Source of the DNA: Agapetus fuscipes
Lineage: Eukaryota; Arthropoda; Insecta; Trichoptera; Glossosomatidae
NCBI GenBank assembly: GCA_951799405.1
Contig: OX637363.1
Coordinates: 8,866,001-8,930,000, forward strand
Reading direction: 5' to 3'
Length of the DNA stretch: 64,000 bases
This document shows positions 17,786 to 28,429 of the stretch, one piece after another. The position numbers and the translations under genes are program-made. Each line of letters opens with the position of its first letter. The first letter of the stretch is position 1. The notes beneath the pieces are model-generated. The model did not search any database. It was not told where the DNA came from and saw only the letters and a program-made list of their open reading frames with translations.

Positions 17786-19491
17786 AAATTAATCATTCCC
17801 ATTTTTTACTATCTTTTCAATGTTCCTCTATTTTAAATGCCTAGAGGACAGCCTTTTTTTGTATATAAATCACTTTAGGCAGTTATTGCAGATTCTTTTT
17901 AAATTAAATTTCAGTTAATTATACAATATTAAAGACTCAAAACAGTAACAAATCTAAGGATGAAAATCATAAACAAACATTAAGAACGATACAACACATT
18001 ATCTATAATTTAAAGTCATTTTAACTCTATTTGCAGATTATACTCATCTACATATAGAACAAAGCGGTAAGAATACAATTATAAGGCTGCAAATGGAGAT
18101 TTTTCTTTCTATCCATTGGAAACTTCATTGAAATCCATTAAAATTTGCACACGTCGCCATTTATATCCTGCACTACATTCCTGAGACCATCTGAGAGCGC
18201 TGCAAAAATACGTGAAAACGGGACAGACTTCATTGTTTTTCAATGCACGATCCTGGATGTATAAACTAAATTATAAACGCAACCGTAGCGTTTACCGAAA
18301 TATCTATTTAATGTAACACAGCGCCTCTAGTGAGGGTTTATTAAGTCATATATTTTTTGTGGAACTCTATGTTAGAGTTTGAACGTTAAATTTTCCGATG
18401 CACGATCCGGGAGAGGAACTCGCCAAAGATAATTCCCTATTTAAAATGCATGCCGCCACGTTCTCAGCGCAGACTCGTGTCGCCAGTCGATGTGAGAAGA
18501 TGAAACGACCTCTATGGAGAAACTGATTTTAATGAACGTCCGTTACGTTCCCGCACGCTGGGACGATGCGAGGATTTAATGAGCCAAAAATATTTAATTA
18601 AAAATATATTAAAAGGCGATTTTTCGTTTACGTACAAATGTATAATACTATTGTTTTACTTACAGTTCATGTGAAAATAAAAGAATGCAGTTAAATTTAA
18701 AGTTAAAATTTGACTGTTCTATGATCAAAAGCTTGGTTAGATACCACGTTTTCGTATTGCATCCGTCTTCCGTGTATCTATTTATTTCAAACGTTCCAAC
18801 TACTTTAACAATGAAATTTAAACAGAGTCATGTTCTTCTATTTTTACTTTTAAATAATTTCGATACATTTTTGTCTTTATAGCTTACAATGGAGTCGTAC
18901 CATTGAAAAAGGCGCTCAAATAAATGTCGTCACCCGGCTGGGTTGCTAGGGAAAAGGCATACAACTATTTTGTTATTTTTTGTTAGGATTGCAGTGCCAT
19001 ACAAGACTGACGTTTCCTCACCGCGAGAAAAAGTTCCAAATATAAGAATGTTCACTGTTCAGACCTCATTAAGTTCAAATACGTATAGTTTTGCGTATAG
19101 GTTTAGTTAGGAATATCCATTCAAATTTTACCTCTTACTACATACTTACATGCAATATCTACCTCAATCTCTGTCCATTGTCTAATAGTTTCGATCCGAG
19201 ACATCATCTCCCAACCTGCAAGCTTACCATCGTCTAATTTAACTAGCGCTCTGCCCCAGCGTGCCAGATGCAGATGACTGCGACAGTATCGACATTTCCG
19301 TTCAGATGGGCATCACGCTACCTCCTATAATACCTCGAACGTTTGATTTTCCCCCCTATACACTACGTTCAAACTCAACCACAACGTATCACGTAAAAAA
19401 TGTACTACAACTAGAACATCCCGTCTAGTGGACGTTTTTCCTTTGACATATTAATGGTAAAACTATTGAGTAATACCATAGAGGAGCAGTG
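17786..19491. other. Unannotated, partly GC-richer stretch
   Basis: No repeat or gene is recognised over most of it. 18400-18600 and 19180-19330 are GC-richer (CGCCACGTTCTCAGCGCAG; GCGTGCCAGATGCAGATGAC) with no long open frame, so they may be single-copy noncoding DNA. CACTAGAGGCGCTGTG (minus) near 18305 recurs in similar form near 39165 and 61500. GATGCACGATCC occurs twice (18244, 18398). Confidence 0.35.
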
Positions 19492-19776
19492 CCCTGAGTA
19501 CGATTTGCAAAACTTGAGTAAAGTAAAGTTTACGGAAAGTATTCAAGAGTGATGTTCGCCAAAATCTGCCGTTTTTGTTTCTTACACTTTATGGTCTTAT
19601 CAAAAGAGTTACAGGATAAAGAAAATCAAGTTTAAACAAAAAAAAAAACGTTGTGAACTGTGTGAATACACAAACCCTACAAAATATAAAAAAACGGCAG
19701 ATTTTGGGGAAAACCACCCTTTAATACTTTCCGTAAACTTAACTTTACTCAAGTTTTGCAACTCGTTCTCAGGGTA
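19492..19776. mobile_element. MITE-D copy 1
   Basis: The terminal inverted repeats, about 50 bases, start CCCTGAGTACGATTTGC and end GCAACTCGTTCTCAGGG. The interior contains an AAATCTGCCGTTTTTG inverted pair. Non-coding. The superfamily is unassigned because no clean target duplication is seen. A second copy is at 20336-20577 and a core fragment at 28130-28175. Confidence 0.8.
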
Positions 19777-19925
19777 CGCAAAAAAACGCAACTAAGCTAC
19801 ACATATAGTGTAACTTCTTGCCTGCGTTGTCCCCGAAGGGGTCGCATGTGGCGATTCGGGACCTATTTATTTTTACAGGTAAGGGGGCTGGCCTAACACC
19901 AATTACTTCAGTTAAAGCGGGGGTA
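19777..19925 (-). mobile_element. SINE-B 3' fragment
   Basis: On the minus strand it holds the SINE-B 3' half (ACCGGCCT-type body, CCTGTAAAAATAAATAGG, CGACCCCTTCGGGG, ACTATATGTGTAGC) and a GCGTT-type tail, abutting MITE-D. The head is missing. Confidence 0.75.
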
Positions 19926-20335
19926 CAGAAACTAACTTACTGCATTAATACATACTATAGCCCATATTTGTCTCATTCCTGTCAAACGTTGCAGTGGTAT
20001 AATCGTACGAAATAATGCCATTTTGTGTTTCGACACCTACTTATAACACATGCCAAAAATTCTTAAAATAACGCCCTTTTCCTTTAAAATTCATCAATTT
20101 TAGCGAGCACAGTGTGTCATCTGTCAACTCCAGCTGTGTTCGTGCTGGTTCAGCAGCCATTATTATTCGCAATAATACCAACTTTCTAGGAGCATTTTTA
20201 CACTCGCCCGAGTTTCTATGTACACATGGGAATGCAAATGTGAAGTTCTCTTTCTTACTAATGGCCATGTTCGTAAGTAAGTTGAAACAGATATGTAATG
20301 TATATTTTCGTTAAAATAATTTATAGTCCACAGTT

Positions 20336-20577
20336 CCCTGAGTACAAGTTGCAAAACTTGAGTAAAGTAAAGTTTACGGAAAGTATTAATGAGTGGTTTT
20401 TCCAAAAATCTGCCGTTTCTGTTTGTTTGAACTTGATTTTCTTCATCACTGTAACTGTTTTGCTAAGACCATAAAGTGTAAGAAACAAAAACGGCAGATT
20501 TTGGGGAAAATCACTCTTTAATACTTTCCGTAAGCTTTGCTTTACCTACCCAAGTTTTGCAACTCGTACTAAGGGTA
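20336..20577. mobile_element. MITE-D copy 2
   Basis: Terminal repeats match copy 1 (CCCTGAGTACAAGTTGC / GCAACTCGTACTAAGGG). The centre differs by length and carries TAAGACCATAAAGTGTAAG, also present at 28140. Confidence 0.8.
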
Positions 20578-20891
20578 CTGATAATTAAATGGGTAAAATG
20601 CTGCGGTAGAGAATAAACGATAAGTACTGGGAACAGGGCAAGTGCATTTCACTGTAGCTCTACTTTAATGACGTACATTGTTCACGGGGTGTAATTAATT
20701 CTCTGACATTTGTGCCGAGTCATTGGATTTATTTATTTTATCCCACTTCATCAGATCCTCGCAGATTTCTGACTTTGCAAATATTTTCCTTGACTCCGAC
20801 AGGCATCGTAATTTCATGAAAATATCTGGATTTTTTTTGCAACAAAACATGCCTGTAATGGCACGGACTAAAAATTGAATTTTGTTATTAG

Positions 20892-21225
20892 CTCCTTGAC
20901 TTATAGGTTGGTATAAGGCTGATTACCATTACTGTAAAAGTTGATTCACTATGCCAATGCCACTCCAGTTTCAGGAAAGTTGCAGATATACGTTTATTTA
21001 AAATTTGGAACTTTAATTTGGAAGTATACATGCAATTAGGTATACATTTAAATCAGGAAGCAGCACAAGACAGAGAGTCCTGGAGGATTGTGGTGCGGGA
21101 GGCCCTGAGCCTTCAAGGCTTATGAGCCGAATAAAGTAAAAAAGTAAGTATAAATGCGGCTTGTACAGATGCGAACTTGTGGAACGTTATGTGTTAAAAT
21201 ATATTTGCAGCTGAGATTATGCAAA
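20892..21225 (+). mobile_element. RTE1 LINE 3' UTR, old copy with nested LINE tail
   Basis: CTCCTTGACTTATAGGTTGG to TTTGCAGCTGAGATTATG aligns with RTE1. It is split at about 21057 by the end of a different LINE. Confidence 0.75.
21057..21146 (+). mobile_element. LINE-E 3' end, 5'-truncated, nested in RTE1
   Basis: AGGAAGCAGCACAAGACAGAG to AGCCGAATAAAGTAAAAAAG, then AAGTAAGTA, is almost identical to 40200-40295. It encodes the last residues (AAQDRESWRIVVREALSLQG) of that ORF. Confidence 0.85.
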
Positions 21226-21229
21226 AATA

Positions 21230-21895
21230 CAATACAATTCATTTTTTAAAAAATATTTCAATACCTGAATCATATATGGGTTTAATATACACCGCCGGAC
21301 AACAAAAATTACGAGTTTATCTGCTACCGCACCGCTTGACTTTACTGAACCCTTTTTCTAAGAAATCATTTATCGATACCTCTTTCTTTTGTTTGATAAA
21401 TTAAGGACACATAGTGTCCTTAATTTTGTTTTAAAAAATAAAGGTGAATTCACTAAGTATTAAATATTTTTAAATTTTATAAATATGTTTGAATTTTGAA
21501 TACTTAACATACTTTAAATTTTAAATAATTTAAAATAAAGCGATACGAACCTACTTCTTAAATATTTATGAAAAAAAAAAACATGTCTTTTATTATTCCA
21601 TCACAAACACTGGACCTTAAATGAACCGTTATGGATTTCTAATTTTCGGGTAATCTGATACCTGATATATAATGCCAATTTCTAACAACAATTCATGAGT
21701 AAGATTTTTTATTTTAACCTTGAAGTAAGGAGTAGTCATCACATATGTCAAACAATACAAAAAAACTAATTAAATATCAAGAATAATTCATTATATGTCA
21801 ATTTTAGTTTTTTTTTTTGAGTCGTAATTTTTTTTGTCCGGGGGTCTACCTATCTTAATAACGCTGTTATATACAACAACAACAAAAATGTACAA
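21230..21895. other. AT-rich stretch, no recognised gene
   Basis: Nothing is supported here. An AGGACACATAGTGTCCTTAA palindrome sits near 21403-21425. Confidence 0.3.
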
Positions 21896-21897
21896 AA

Positions 21898-22326
21898 ATG
21901 ATAACAAATTTTGGGTTATCTTTGGGGTATCTTTTCAAGCAAACTACAACAAAAAAAACAACCCTCTGTTTATATGAAACGCGGAGTAAAGAAGTGAAAT
22001 GTGCGGATGGAAGGATGAGCGGGAGGATACAATCTGTCATTCTCAGGAAAGCACGCGACTCCGCGGCGCTCCCCGAGGACCTGAAGGATCCTTTCCCCGC
22101 CATAGTGACGAGATGTGTTCACATGTTTTTGCCGCGGGTAGGAGACAAACATGTCAACTCGAAGCGGCTGTTTTTCTCGTTGAACAATGAAAGGCTTTAT
22201 TTGATGCTTCATAACGAAGATAAATTTGATACGTGTAAAGAAAAAGACTTTCCTTTGTTGTCTTTCTTATTTTTATTTGAAGCTATTACTTTAATATCAT
22301 TGTGGATATTTTTATTTTCAGGTTAA
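21898..22326 (+). CDS. Hypothetical 142-codon open frame
   Basis: The frame is open with a GC-rich middle (22000-22150) encoding KARDSAALPEDLKDPFPAIV and RCVHMFLPRVGDKHVNSKR, flanked by AT-rich ends that encode low-complexity residues and a hydrophobic C-terminus. CATTCTCAG near 22033-22042 and CGGGTAGGA near 22135 could be splice sites, making a 90-100 nt exon. The family is not recognised, and chance openness is possible. Confidence 0.25.
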   Translation: MITNFGLSLGYLFKQTTTKKTTLCLYETRSKEVKCADGRMSGRIQSVILRKARDSAALPEDLKDPFPAIVTRCVHMFLPRVGDKHVNSKRLFFSLNNERLYLMLHNEDKFDTCKEKDFPLLSFLFLFEAITLISLWIFLFSG

Positions 22327-22405
22327 AATTAATTCTTCAAATCTTTAGTTATTCAAACTCTGTTTTATTTTCACTCTTTATTATTTTTTTTAATTTTTGG
22401 ACCCA

Positions 22406-22500
22406 AACGTTTTCGACTACACAGTAATCATCATCAGGTGATAGAAAATTGAAAATTAACACTGTAAAAATGAATTTTTACAGTGTTAATGCACCAACCA
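22406..22500 (-). ncRNA. Hammerhead-like motif at a Penelope-like repeat end
   Basis: On the minus strand CTGATGA (22431-22437) is followed by stem II (GATTAC pairing with GTAGTC) and GAAA (22411-22414), the complete conserved core. The adjacent ACACTGTAAAAATG / ATTTTTACAGTGT inverted repeat at 22459-22488 is the end motif seen beside other such copies. Confidence 0.6.
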
Positions 22501-22532
22501 TCCAAAAAATTCTTCAAATATTTACGTACATT

Positions 22533-23003
22533 TGCATGGTACGCAGCTGACCACCCATGCTGTAGAAAAGGGTTTACTTTGCCAATGTCACCCCTGTTTC
22601 AGGGAAGGTCGGTGAGAGTTGCAGGGTGTATGTTTATTTGAGATTTGGGTTCTTATGGGGAAGGTTCTCATGCGACATTTGCAAGCGAGAACTTGTACGT
22701 GTCTGCTTGTGAGAATGCATGTAATGTGAATCCCTAATGTTACATATCTTTGCAACTTACGGGACTATTCTTAGACATTTAAGTCGTCGGTTGAGCCCAC
22801 GCTTTGATGCCTGGGCTGGAAGTGTCATCAACACGGTTATTCTTACCTAACGAATATGGTAATATTTGTATGAAGACTAATCAGCTGTTCACTTGCGGAC
22901 ATCTTGAATTGACAGGTCTTCATACAAATGCATCATTATTTTGTCAAAGCGTGGGCTCAACCGACGACTAAAATGTCTAACAATAGCCACGTTAGAGATT
23001 AGA
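22533..23003 (+). mobile_element. RTE1 LINE 3' UTR copy, tail split by a MITE
   Basis: It runs from GGTACGCAGCTGACCACCC to TTGCAACTTA at 22759 and resumes TTAGAGATTAGATA at 22992, so the insertion at 22760 is inside the terminal TTAGA repeat. Confidence 0.85.
22760..22991. mobile_element. MITE with TTA duplication, PIF/Harbinger-like
   Basis: Imperfect inverted ends of about 45 bases (start CGGGACTATTCTTAGACA; the right end reads CGTGGCTATTGTTAGACA on the minus strand; both continue GTCGTCGGTTGAGCCCACG). TTA flanks both sides (22757-22759, 22992-22994). A 3-base TWA-type duplication is the PIF/Harbinger habit. Non-coding. Confidence 0.75.
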
Positions 23004-23181
23004 TATATTTTTTCAGGTTAAGATTAATTCATCAAATATTTATGTTTATTTGCACATTTTTTTTTTTTTCATTTACAACATTCTTTTTAATCATTCTTCC
23101 ACGATGCAATGAAGGAAGTATGCAATAACAGAAAACGCTTGAAATGGCTTGAAAATATCTTGTTTTCATAAACATTATTTT

Positions 23182-23452
23182 GAACCGGTTCGCAGCTTAA
23201 TTGGTCATCGTTTTGAACTCATAATCGGAAGTTTACAAAGCAATGTAAAAATATGATTGAATTTTAAAGTATGCTTAGTTCTATAATAATTCATCTACCA
23301 TTACCAAGACCGGTTCCCAAAGGTTAATCTAGAAAATGGAAAAAGGGTCGGGAGAATCGGCGCTTTCTATAGCGATGACCAAGCTCGCAAAGTGCTCTGA
23401 AGGTGTTTTGGTTCACAAAAAAATAGCGCTTAACAAAGAAATCATCCCAAAG
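23182..23452 (+). mobile_element. SINE-A, old copy with ATT-type 3' module
   Basis: GAACCGGTTCGCAGCTTAATTGG starts a decayed tRNA head. The body has GACCGGTTCCCAAAGG and GATGACCAAGCTCGC, and the 3' module is TAGCGCTTAACAAAGAAATC. Confidence 0.65.
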
Positions 23453-23931
23453 TTCATTAAATAACACCAAGATGTACGTTCCTACGACCCTGCATTGATT
23501 TTTTTTAATTTGTGAATTTTTTTGTATAGAAACTAACTCTCAGGAATGTTTCCAATCTACCGCATAGAAAATTGTTTAAATATTGACTCTTCCCGAAATA
23601 AAGCAAGAAAGACTCTGGGCTCGATCCTTTGTATACATTAACTGGATTTTGTTTATATCTCTGCACTGCAACCAAAACAATTTACTATTGAGGGAGTGTC
23701 AGAGTGATACATCGATCTTTTGTATGCACTTGTTTTTGTATCTGTATGTACGCGTAGAGGTATTTAGGTAAGACTAGAATATATTTGAACGGCAATAGGC
23801 ATTATATATCTGTTTCAACTTACTTACGAAAATGGTCATTAGTTAGAAAGAGAAAAAATAACTTCACAGTTGCATTTCCATGGGTACAAAAAAACTCAGG
23901 CGAATGTGAAAATATCCGTACAAAGTTGGTA

Positions 23932-24160
23932 ATCTAATCTAATCTAAGTTGCAAAGATATGTTACATTATATGCATTCTCACAAGCAGACACGTACAAGT
24001 TCGCGCTTGCACATGCCGCATGTGAACCTACAACATGAAAACAAAATTTCAAATGGACATACACCCTGCAACTCTTGCCGTCCTTCCCTGAGACAGGGGT
24101 GACATTGGCAAAGTGAACCATTTTTACAGCATGGGTGGTCAACCGCATACCAACCTATAA
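23932..24160 (-). mobile_element. RTE1 LINE 3' UTR copy
   Basis: The reverse complement from (TCTAA)n to ACCAACCTATAAGATC. It lacks about 12 bases after GATATGTTACATT. 23453-23931 before it shows no gene. Confidence 0.85.
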
Positions 24161-24488
24161 GATCTAAGGAGTCAGAATTTTATTTTATTTTATTCCACCA
24201 ATATCATCAAACCGCAATGTTAATTTTTGTTTTCATAGACCCCCAGGACGTCAAAATTGACCCTTAGGTGTCTATGTGGATTAAGGACTTTGAGAGCCAC
24301 TGGTATACACTTTGATAAACTAAAGCCCGTATATTTTAACTAACATACAAATAAGCGGTTGTTGGTTTATTCTAAAATTAAACAAAACAAACAGAGGCGT
24401 TTAAAAATAAAAACAAAGGGTGAATGGATAGCAGAGATCAGGGACGAGCATCTCATACAGGCACATGTACCTATTAGGTAGGTAACTA

Positions 24489-24716
24489 TAATCTATAATC
24501 TAAGTTGCAAGGATACGTTAACGTTCAAAGCTCATATCAAATGCATGCCTGCAAACAAACAAGTGTAAGTTCGCGCTTACAAATGCTGAATGTATATTAA
24601 CAAATTAAAATCCAAACCTCAAATGAACATAAACCCTGCAACTTTGACCGACCTTCCCTGGAACAGGGGTGACATTGGCTTATACCAATCTATAAGTCAA
24701 GGAGTATCTAGTAAAA
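24489..24716 (-). mobile_element. RTE1 LINE 3' UTR, diverged subfamily
   Basis: TAATCTATAATCTAAGTTGC to CTATAAGTCAAGGAG. It lacks the CAAAGTGAACCATTTT block, which is deleted next to GACATTGGCTTATACC. Confidence 0.8.
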
Positions 24717-24831
24717 ATTATTTGACATTAAAAATAAGACCAGAAATTTAATGAAACAAATCAAAAATCAAATGATTAAAGATATAAATCTAAAAAGGCA
24801 ATCTGAAAATGTTCATAATGATGATGTTGAT

Positions 24832-24895
24832 GAGTTGGTGATTTATTTATTGGGCCGTTTAGTGATGTAGTCACTCCGAGAGCGCTTGCGCAAAC
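24832..24895 (-). mobile_element. CR1/L2-like LINE 3' end fragment
   Basis: GATTTATTTATTGGGCCG and GATGTAGTCACTCCGAGAGCG match the 3' end of the element at 55328-55560. The RTE1 copy at 24896 truncates it. Confidence 0.6.
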
Positions 24896-25242
24896 GATGC
24901 CAGAGATTAGCTTGTCTTGCTCACACATGCCGCATGTGGACCTTCAATATAAAAACCCAATCTCACATTAACATAAGCCCTGCAACTCTTGCCGACATTC
25001 CCTGAAACACGGGTGACATTGGCAAAGTGAACCATTTTATACAGTATGGGTGGTCAGCATCATACCAACCTATAAGTCAAGGAGTATAAGTAATTAATTA
25101 CATCCAGTTATACAAACAAACAAACACTAAAAAATCTACAAAACATCTATAAAAATGAAAATTGATTCTTGGCCTCAGCCGCCTACATTACAGATCAGCC
25201 GCCATTTTTTCGGTCCTTACATACTTCTTTCATTTCATCCAG
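24896..25242 (-). mobile_element. RTE1 LINE copy: ORF2 end plus 3' UTR, tail lost
   Basis: On the minus strand MKEVCKDRKNGG-type ORF2 end (from about 25242), a stop, the interval sequence and the conserved 3' UTR to CACATGCCGCATGTG, then a junction with CR1-like sequence at 24895. The terminal 90 bases with the tail are missing. Confidence 0.82.
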
Positions 25243-25665
25243 AGACACAACAATTTTTAAATAATATGTAAATACGGAAATGTTTGTAAGATTGTAATAT
25301 TCTATATTTTTCTCCTCTGTCGTCTTGATAGCATTGTTAGTATGTGAAGCCTTTGTTTCTTCTGTAATTTCATTTAAATATTGGTCACCAAATTGTAAGT
25401 TGTCTCCGTCATCCAGATATACTTTCCTCAACTCTGCATTTACAGGAATCCATATAGAGCGCACTTCATGCCTTTTTTTTAGTGATTTTTTTATTTTTGT
25501 AAATATATCTGAGGAGTATATGGCAGTATGTTTACTTACTGGCTTTAAATCATCTGGGATTTCAAAAACACCTCCGATCGGTGTTTCAATTGAGGTTATG
25601 CATATCACATTAGTTTTGCCATCCGTGGACCCCAATACGACAAATTTAAACCGTAGTTTATTCAT
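25195..25665 (-). CDS. Chimeric open frame: unknown domain joined to RTE1 C-terminus
   Basis: 156 codons. About the first 140 residues (MNKLRFKFVVLGSTDGKTNV ... KKRHEVRSIWIPVNAELRK) are not recognised and are not LINE-like. The last residues (DEMKEVCKDRKNGG) are the RTE1 ORF2 C-terminus brought in by the 5'-truncated insertion, junction near 25241. The upstream part could be an exon of a host or transposon gene whose 3' end was replaced. No promoter or splice evidence is visible. Confidence 0.35.
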   Translation of the reverse strand: MNKLRFKFVVLGSTDGKTNVICITSIETPIGGVFEIPDDLKPVSKHTAIYSSDIFTKIKKSLKKRHEVRSIWIPVNAELRKVYLDDGDNLQFGDQYLNEITEETKASHTNNAIKTTEEKNIEYYNLTNISVFTYYLKIVVSLDEMKEVCKDRKNGG

Positions 25666-26139
25666 TTTAATCGAAATTGTAGTTTTGTAAGATTGTAATT
25701 TATAGATAAATTAAATAACTTTAATTTTATGAAAACATATATTTGTTTAGAATTTAAGACAGTTGAAGTTGCTTATTATTTATAGGAAACTACAATCACG
25801 TCGTTTAATTCTTTTTACAATCTTATCGACTTGCACGCGCACCGTCCGGCAAAATGGCTAATGGCTGTTCACCAGAAAGTAGGTAAATACCTGAGTGCCG
25901 ACCGAGCGCTACAAATAAACAAGAATACCTATTAAAGGAGCTTAATACGTAGTTGTAGTTCCTTTACATGTTTATAAAACGATAAAAAAAAACTATGAAT
26001 TGAAATTCTGGTGACAATATTCAATTTAAAATTAATCATCCTATGAAACAAAGAAGCCATAACTTCCCTCTACGTAATAATAGGATCAGACAGGAAACTT
26101 TATAGACTCTAGATTTATTACAGAGACATTTTCCAGGAG

Positions 26140-26212
26140 ACCAGTCGTAGTCCAGTGGTTAATGCATTCGACTTGATCTCAAAGGGTAGCAAATTCAAAT
26201 CCACAACTATAG
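26140..26212 (+). mobile_element. tRNA-like head of a SINE-A-type fragment
   Basis: CCAGTCGTAGTCCAGTGG begins like the SINE-A head, but the anticodon arm and B box (AAATTCAAATCCAC) differ. No SINE body follows. 25700-26130 before it has no recognised feature. Confidence 0.45.
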
Positions 26213-26344
26213 TTTTTTTGTTGCAAAAATGTTACTAAGGTAAAATTTAATTTGCTTTTTGACGACGTTTTAGGATTAATGTTTATTAAGACCAAATACG
26301 TGTTAAATAAATTAACACTTTGTAGGCAATAATCCCGTTTTGCT

Positions 26345-27325
26345 TTCATCGATAATCTAAAATCTAAGCTGCAAAGATATGTAACGAGATGAATTTGTTT
26401 GTTTGGTAGAATGGAACATTGTATTTAAATTTGAATGGAAAAAGGAAAACAAAAGAATGCAGAAAGGAGGGAAGAAGCTTGCCTGGCGTGAGAGCCACAA
26501 GCATGTGTAATTAAGAATAATTAATATTATTGTGCTGTGGTTTATTGTGTATACATTGTGAAAGGAATAAAAGTAAACATATTAAAGTGGCTGTTACATT
26601 ATTAATTGTGTCAATCAGAAGGACAGAGGAAAAACCCTCACAGATATTATGTTAACATTTAAGACTCATATTAAATACATGCCCACAAACAGGAGCATGT
26701 AGGTTCGCACCTACACATTCTGCATACAAATAAAAATTAAAAATCTCACATTCACATAATGCTTGCAACTCCTGCCGCCTCTCCCTGAAACCAGGGTGGC
26801 ATTGGCAAAAGTGTACAAATTTTTAAAGCACGGGGGGTCAGCCTCATACCAATCAGTCAAGGAGCACAAAAAAATATAAATGATTTTAAAAAAAAAAACT
26901 TTAAGAAACAACTTAGAAATAAAATTTAAAATGAAATGAAAATTAAAATTAAATTAAATGCCCTAGCCGCCAGCATTGCAAATCAACCGCCATTCCTTTC
27001 GGTCCTTACATACTTCTTTCATTTCATTCAGAGTCATAATCTTTTTCATGCACTCTCTCCTTTTGCTATGACTCTGAATATCCCATTCATTCGCTATTTC
27101 GGAAATTTGATCCACCTATACTTTTCTCGATTTTCCTCTACTACGGCTTCCATTCATTCTTGCAGCGTACACTCTCTTCGTCAGTCTTTCGTCATTAGTT
27201 CTTTCCATGTGTCCAAGTCATCTTAACAAACCCCTTTTGATTATTACTTTTATACTTTCCCTTGAACCAAATTCTTCTCTCACTTTAACTCATTCCTTAC
27301 CCTATCTCTCCGTTTTTGTTAAATT
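26345..27325 (-). mobile_element. RTE1 LINE copy with solo LTR inside its 3' UTR
   Basis: On the minus strand: decayed ORF2 C-terminal coding (27325-27000), interval, 3' UTR (26880-26643) and tail (26379-26345). The solo LTR at 26380-26642 sits between AAAGATA and its GATA duplicate. Several frameshifts break the coding part. Confidence 0.85.
26380..26642 (+). mobile_element. Solo LTR of the 14797-17750 element's family
   Basis: 263 bases, TGTAACGAGATG to AACCCTCACA, the reverse complement of the LTRs at 14797 and 17488 with scattered differences. GATA flanks both ends (26376-26379, 26643-26646). It marks a past insertion collapsed by LTR-LTR recombination. Confidence 0.92.
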
Positions 27326-27821
27326 GTCACTATTATTGTAAAAATGAAAAATTACATTTTTTTTCGATTCTAAAAAATAAAACAGAAACTCAAGGCATAT
27401 ACTTGCATGACAGTTATATAAGTTACTAAAATAATCTAGTCTACTCATAAAGCGAATATACTTCACCACGCTTTTATAACTTATTCTTGCACACACGGAA
27501 TTTTCAAATAATTTTTCATCTAAGTAAACTTTTATATTCTTCTTATATATTTTCCTTTTGATAAATGAAACATTTTCCCGTATCGGAGAATATGCTCTGC
27601 GGAGAATTTTTATTCCTCGTTTAGCTCTCTGTCTATAATAATGATGAACACCATTGGCGTCTACTGCAAAGATACTCTACATGCAGTGTTTCTCAGTTTC
27701 ACACAAGGAGCAACTTTCCCATATTTACTCAAAAACTATTGACATTATAAAAAAAAAATTAACTAACGACGCTAAACAATGTAGGTATACATAGTTCTGT
27801 AATTGAAAAGAAAAAAAATAC

Positions 27822-27900
27822 CTGATGATGACCTTCTAGGTCGAAAACGTTAGTAACTTACTCTAAAGATTGTAATCTTTTTAAATATATTCATGTGAAA
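27822..27900 (+). ncRNA. Hammerhead-like motif
   Basis: CTGATGA (27822-27828), stem II GACCT-TCT-AGGTC, then GAAA (27843-27846) and ACGTTAGTAAC. All core residues are present. The downstream AAAATAAACAGTGTTTTTG is shared with other Penelope-like ends. 27330-27820 before it has no recognised gene. Confidence 0.65.
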
Positions 27901-28129
27901 ATAAACAGTGTTTTTGAATTCCTCAAAAAAAAAAAAAAAATTTAAACTATAACAGAAAAAAAATATTTCCAAAATACAGCACACACAAAAAAAAACGCTC
28001 AAAATGTGAAAAAAACGTGTTTTTTTAAATATTTTTTTGTGGTGGCAATTCTTAAGTTACATATTTTGTTCAAACTTTATAATTAAGATACAAAATGAAT
28101 TAACATGCTTGATTTTTTTCATTAATGTA

Positions 28130-28288
28130 ACCCTTTTGCTAAGACCATAAAGTGTAAGAAACAAAAACGGCAGATTTAGGTTATAAAGGCGTCTTAAATG
28201 AGTACCGAATAGGTAAATCATTTCAGACACCATTAAGGAAGTTTGAACCCTAGGCATTAAATTCAAACATTTTACCAACTGAGCCCAC
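28130..28288 (-). repeat. MITE-D core fragment and decayed SINE-B head
   Basis: CTAAGACCATAAAGTGTAAG and AAACGGCAGATTT (28138-28172) match the MITE-D interior. 28180-28288 on the minus strand looks like a decayed SINE-B head (CTCAGTTGGTAAAATGTTTG). Confidence 0.5.
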
Positions 28289-28429
28289 GGGAGCTGGGAA
28301 ACCCCCACTTCAACTGAAAGTGGTTGGTGTGAGGCCGTAAAAATAAAAAGGTCCCGAATCGCAACATGTGACCATAGGATAATGCAGGCAAGAAGTTACA
28401 CTATATGTGTAGCTTAGTTGCGTTTTGCG
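28289..28429 (+). mobile_element. SINE-B 3' half
   Basis: CGGGAGCTGGGAAACCCCC to TATATGTGTAGCTTAGTTGC and GTTTTGCG; the tail is where the next element inserted. Confidence 0.75.
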
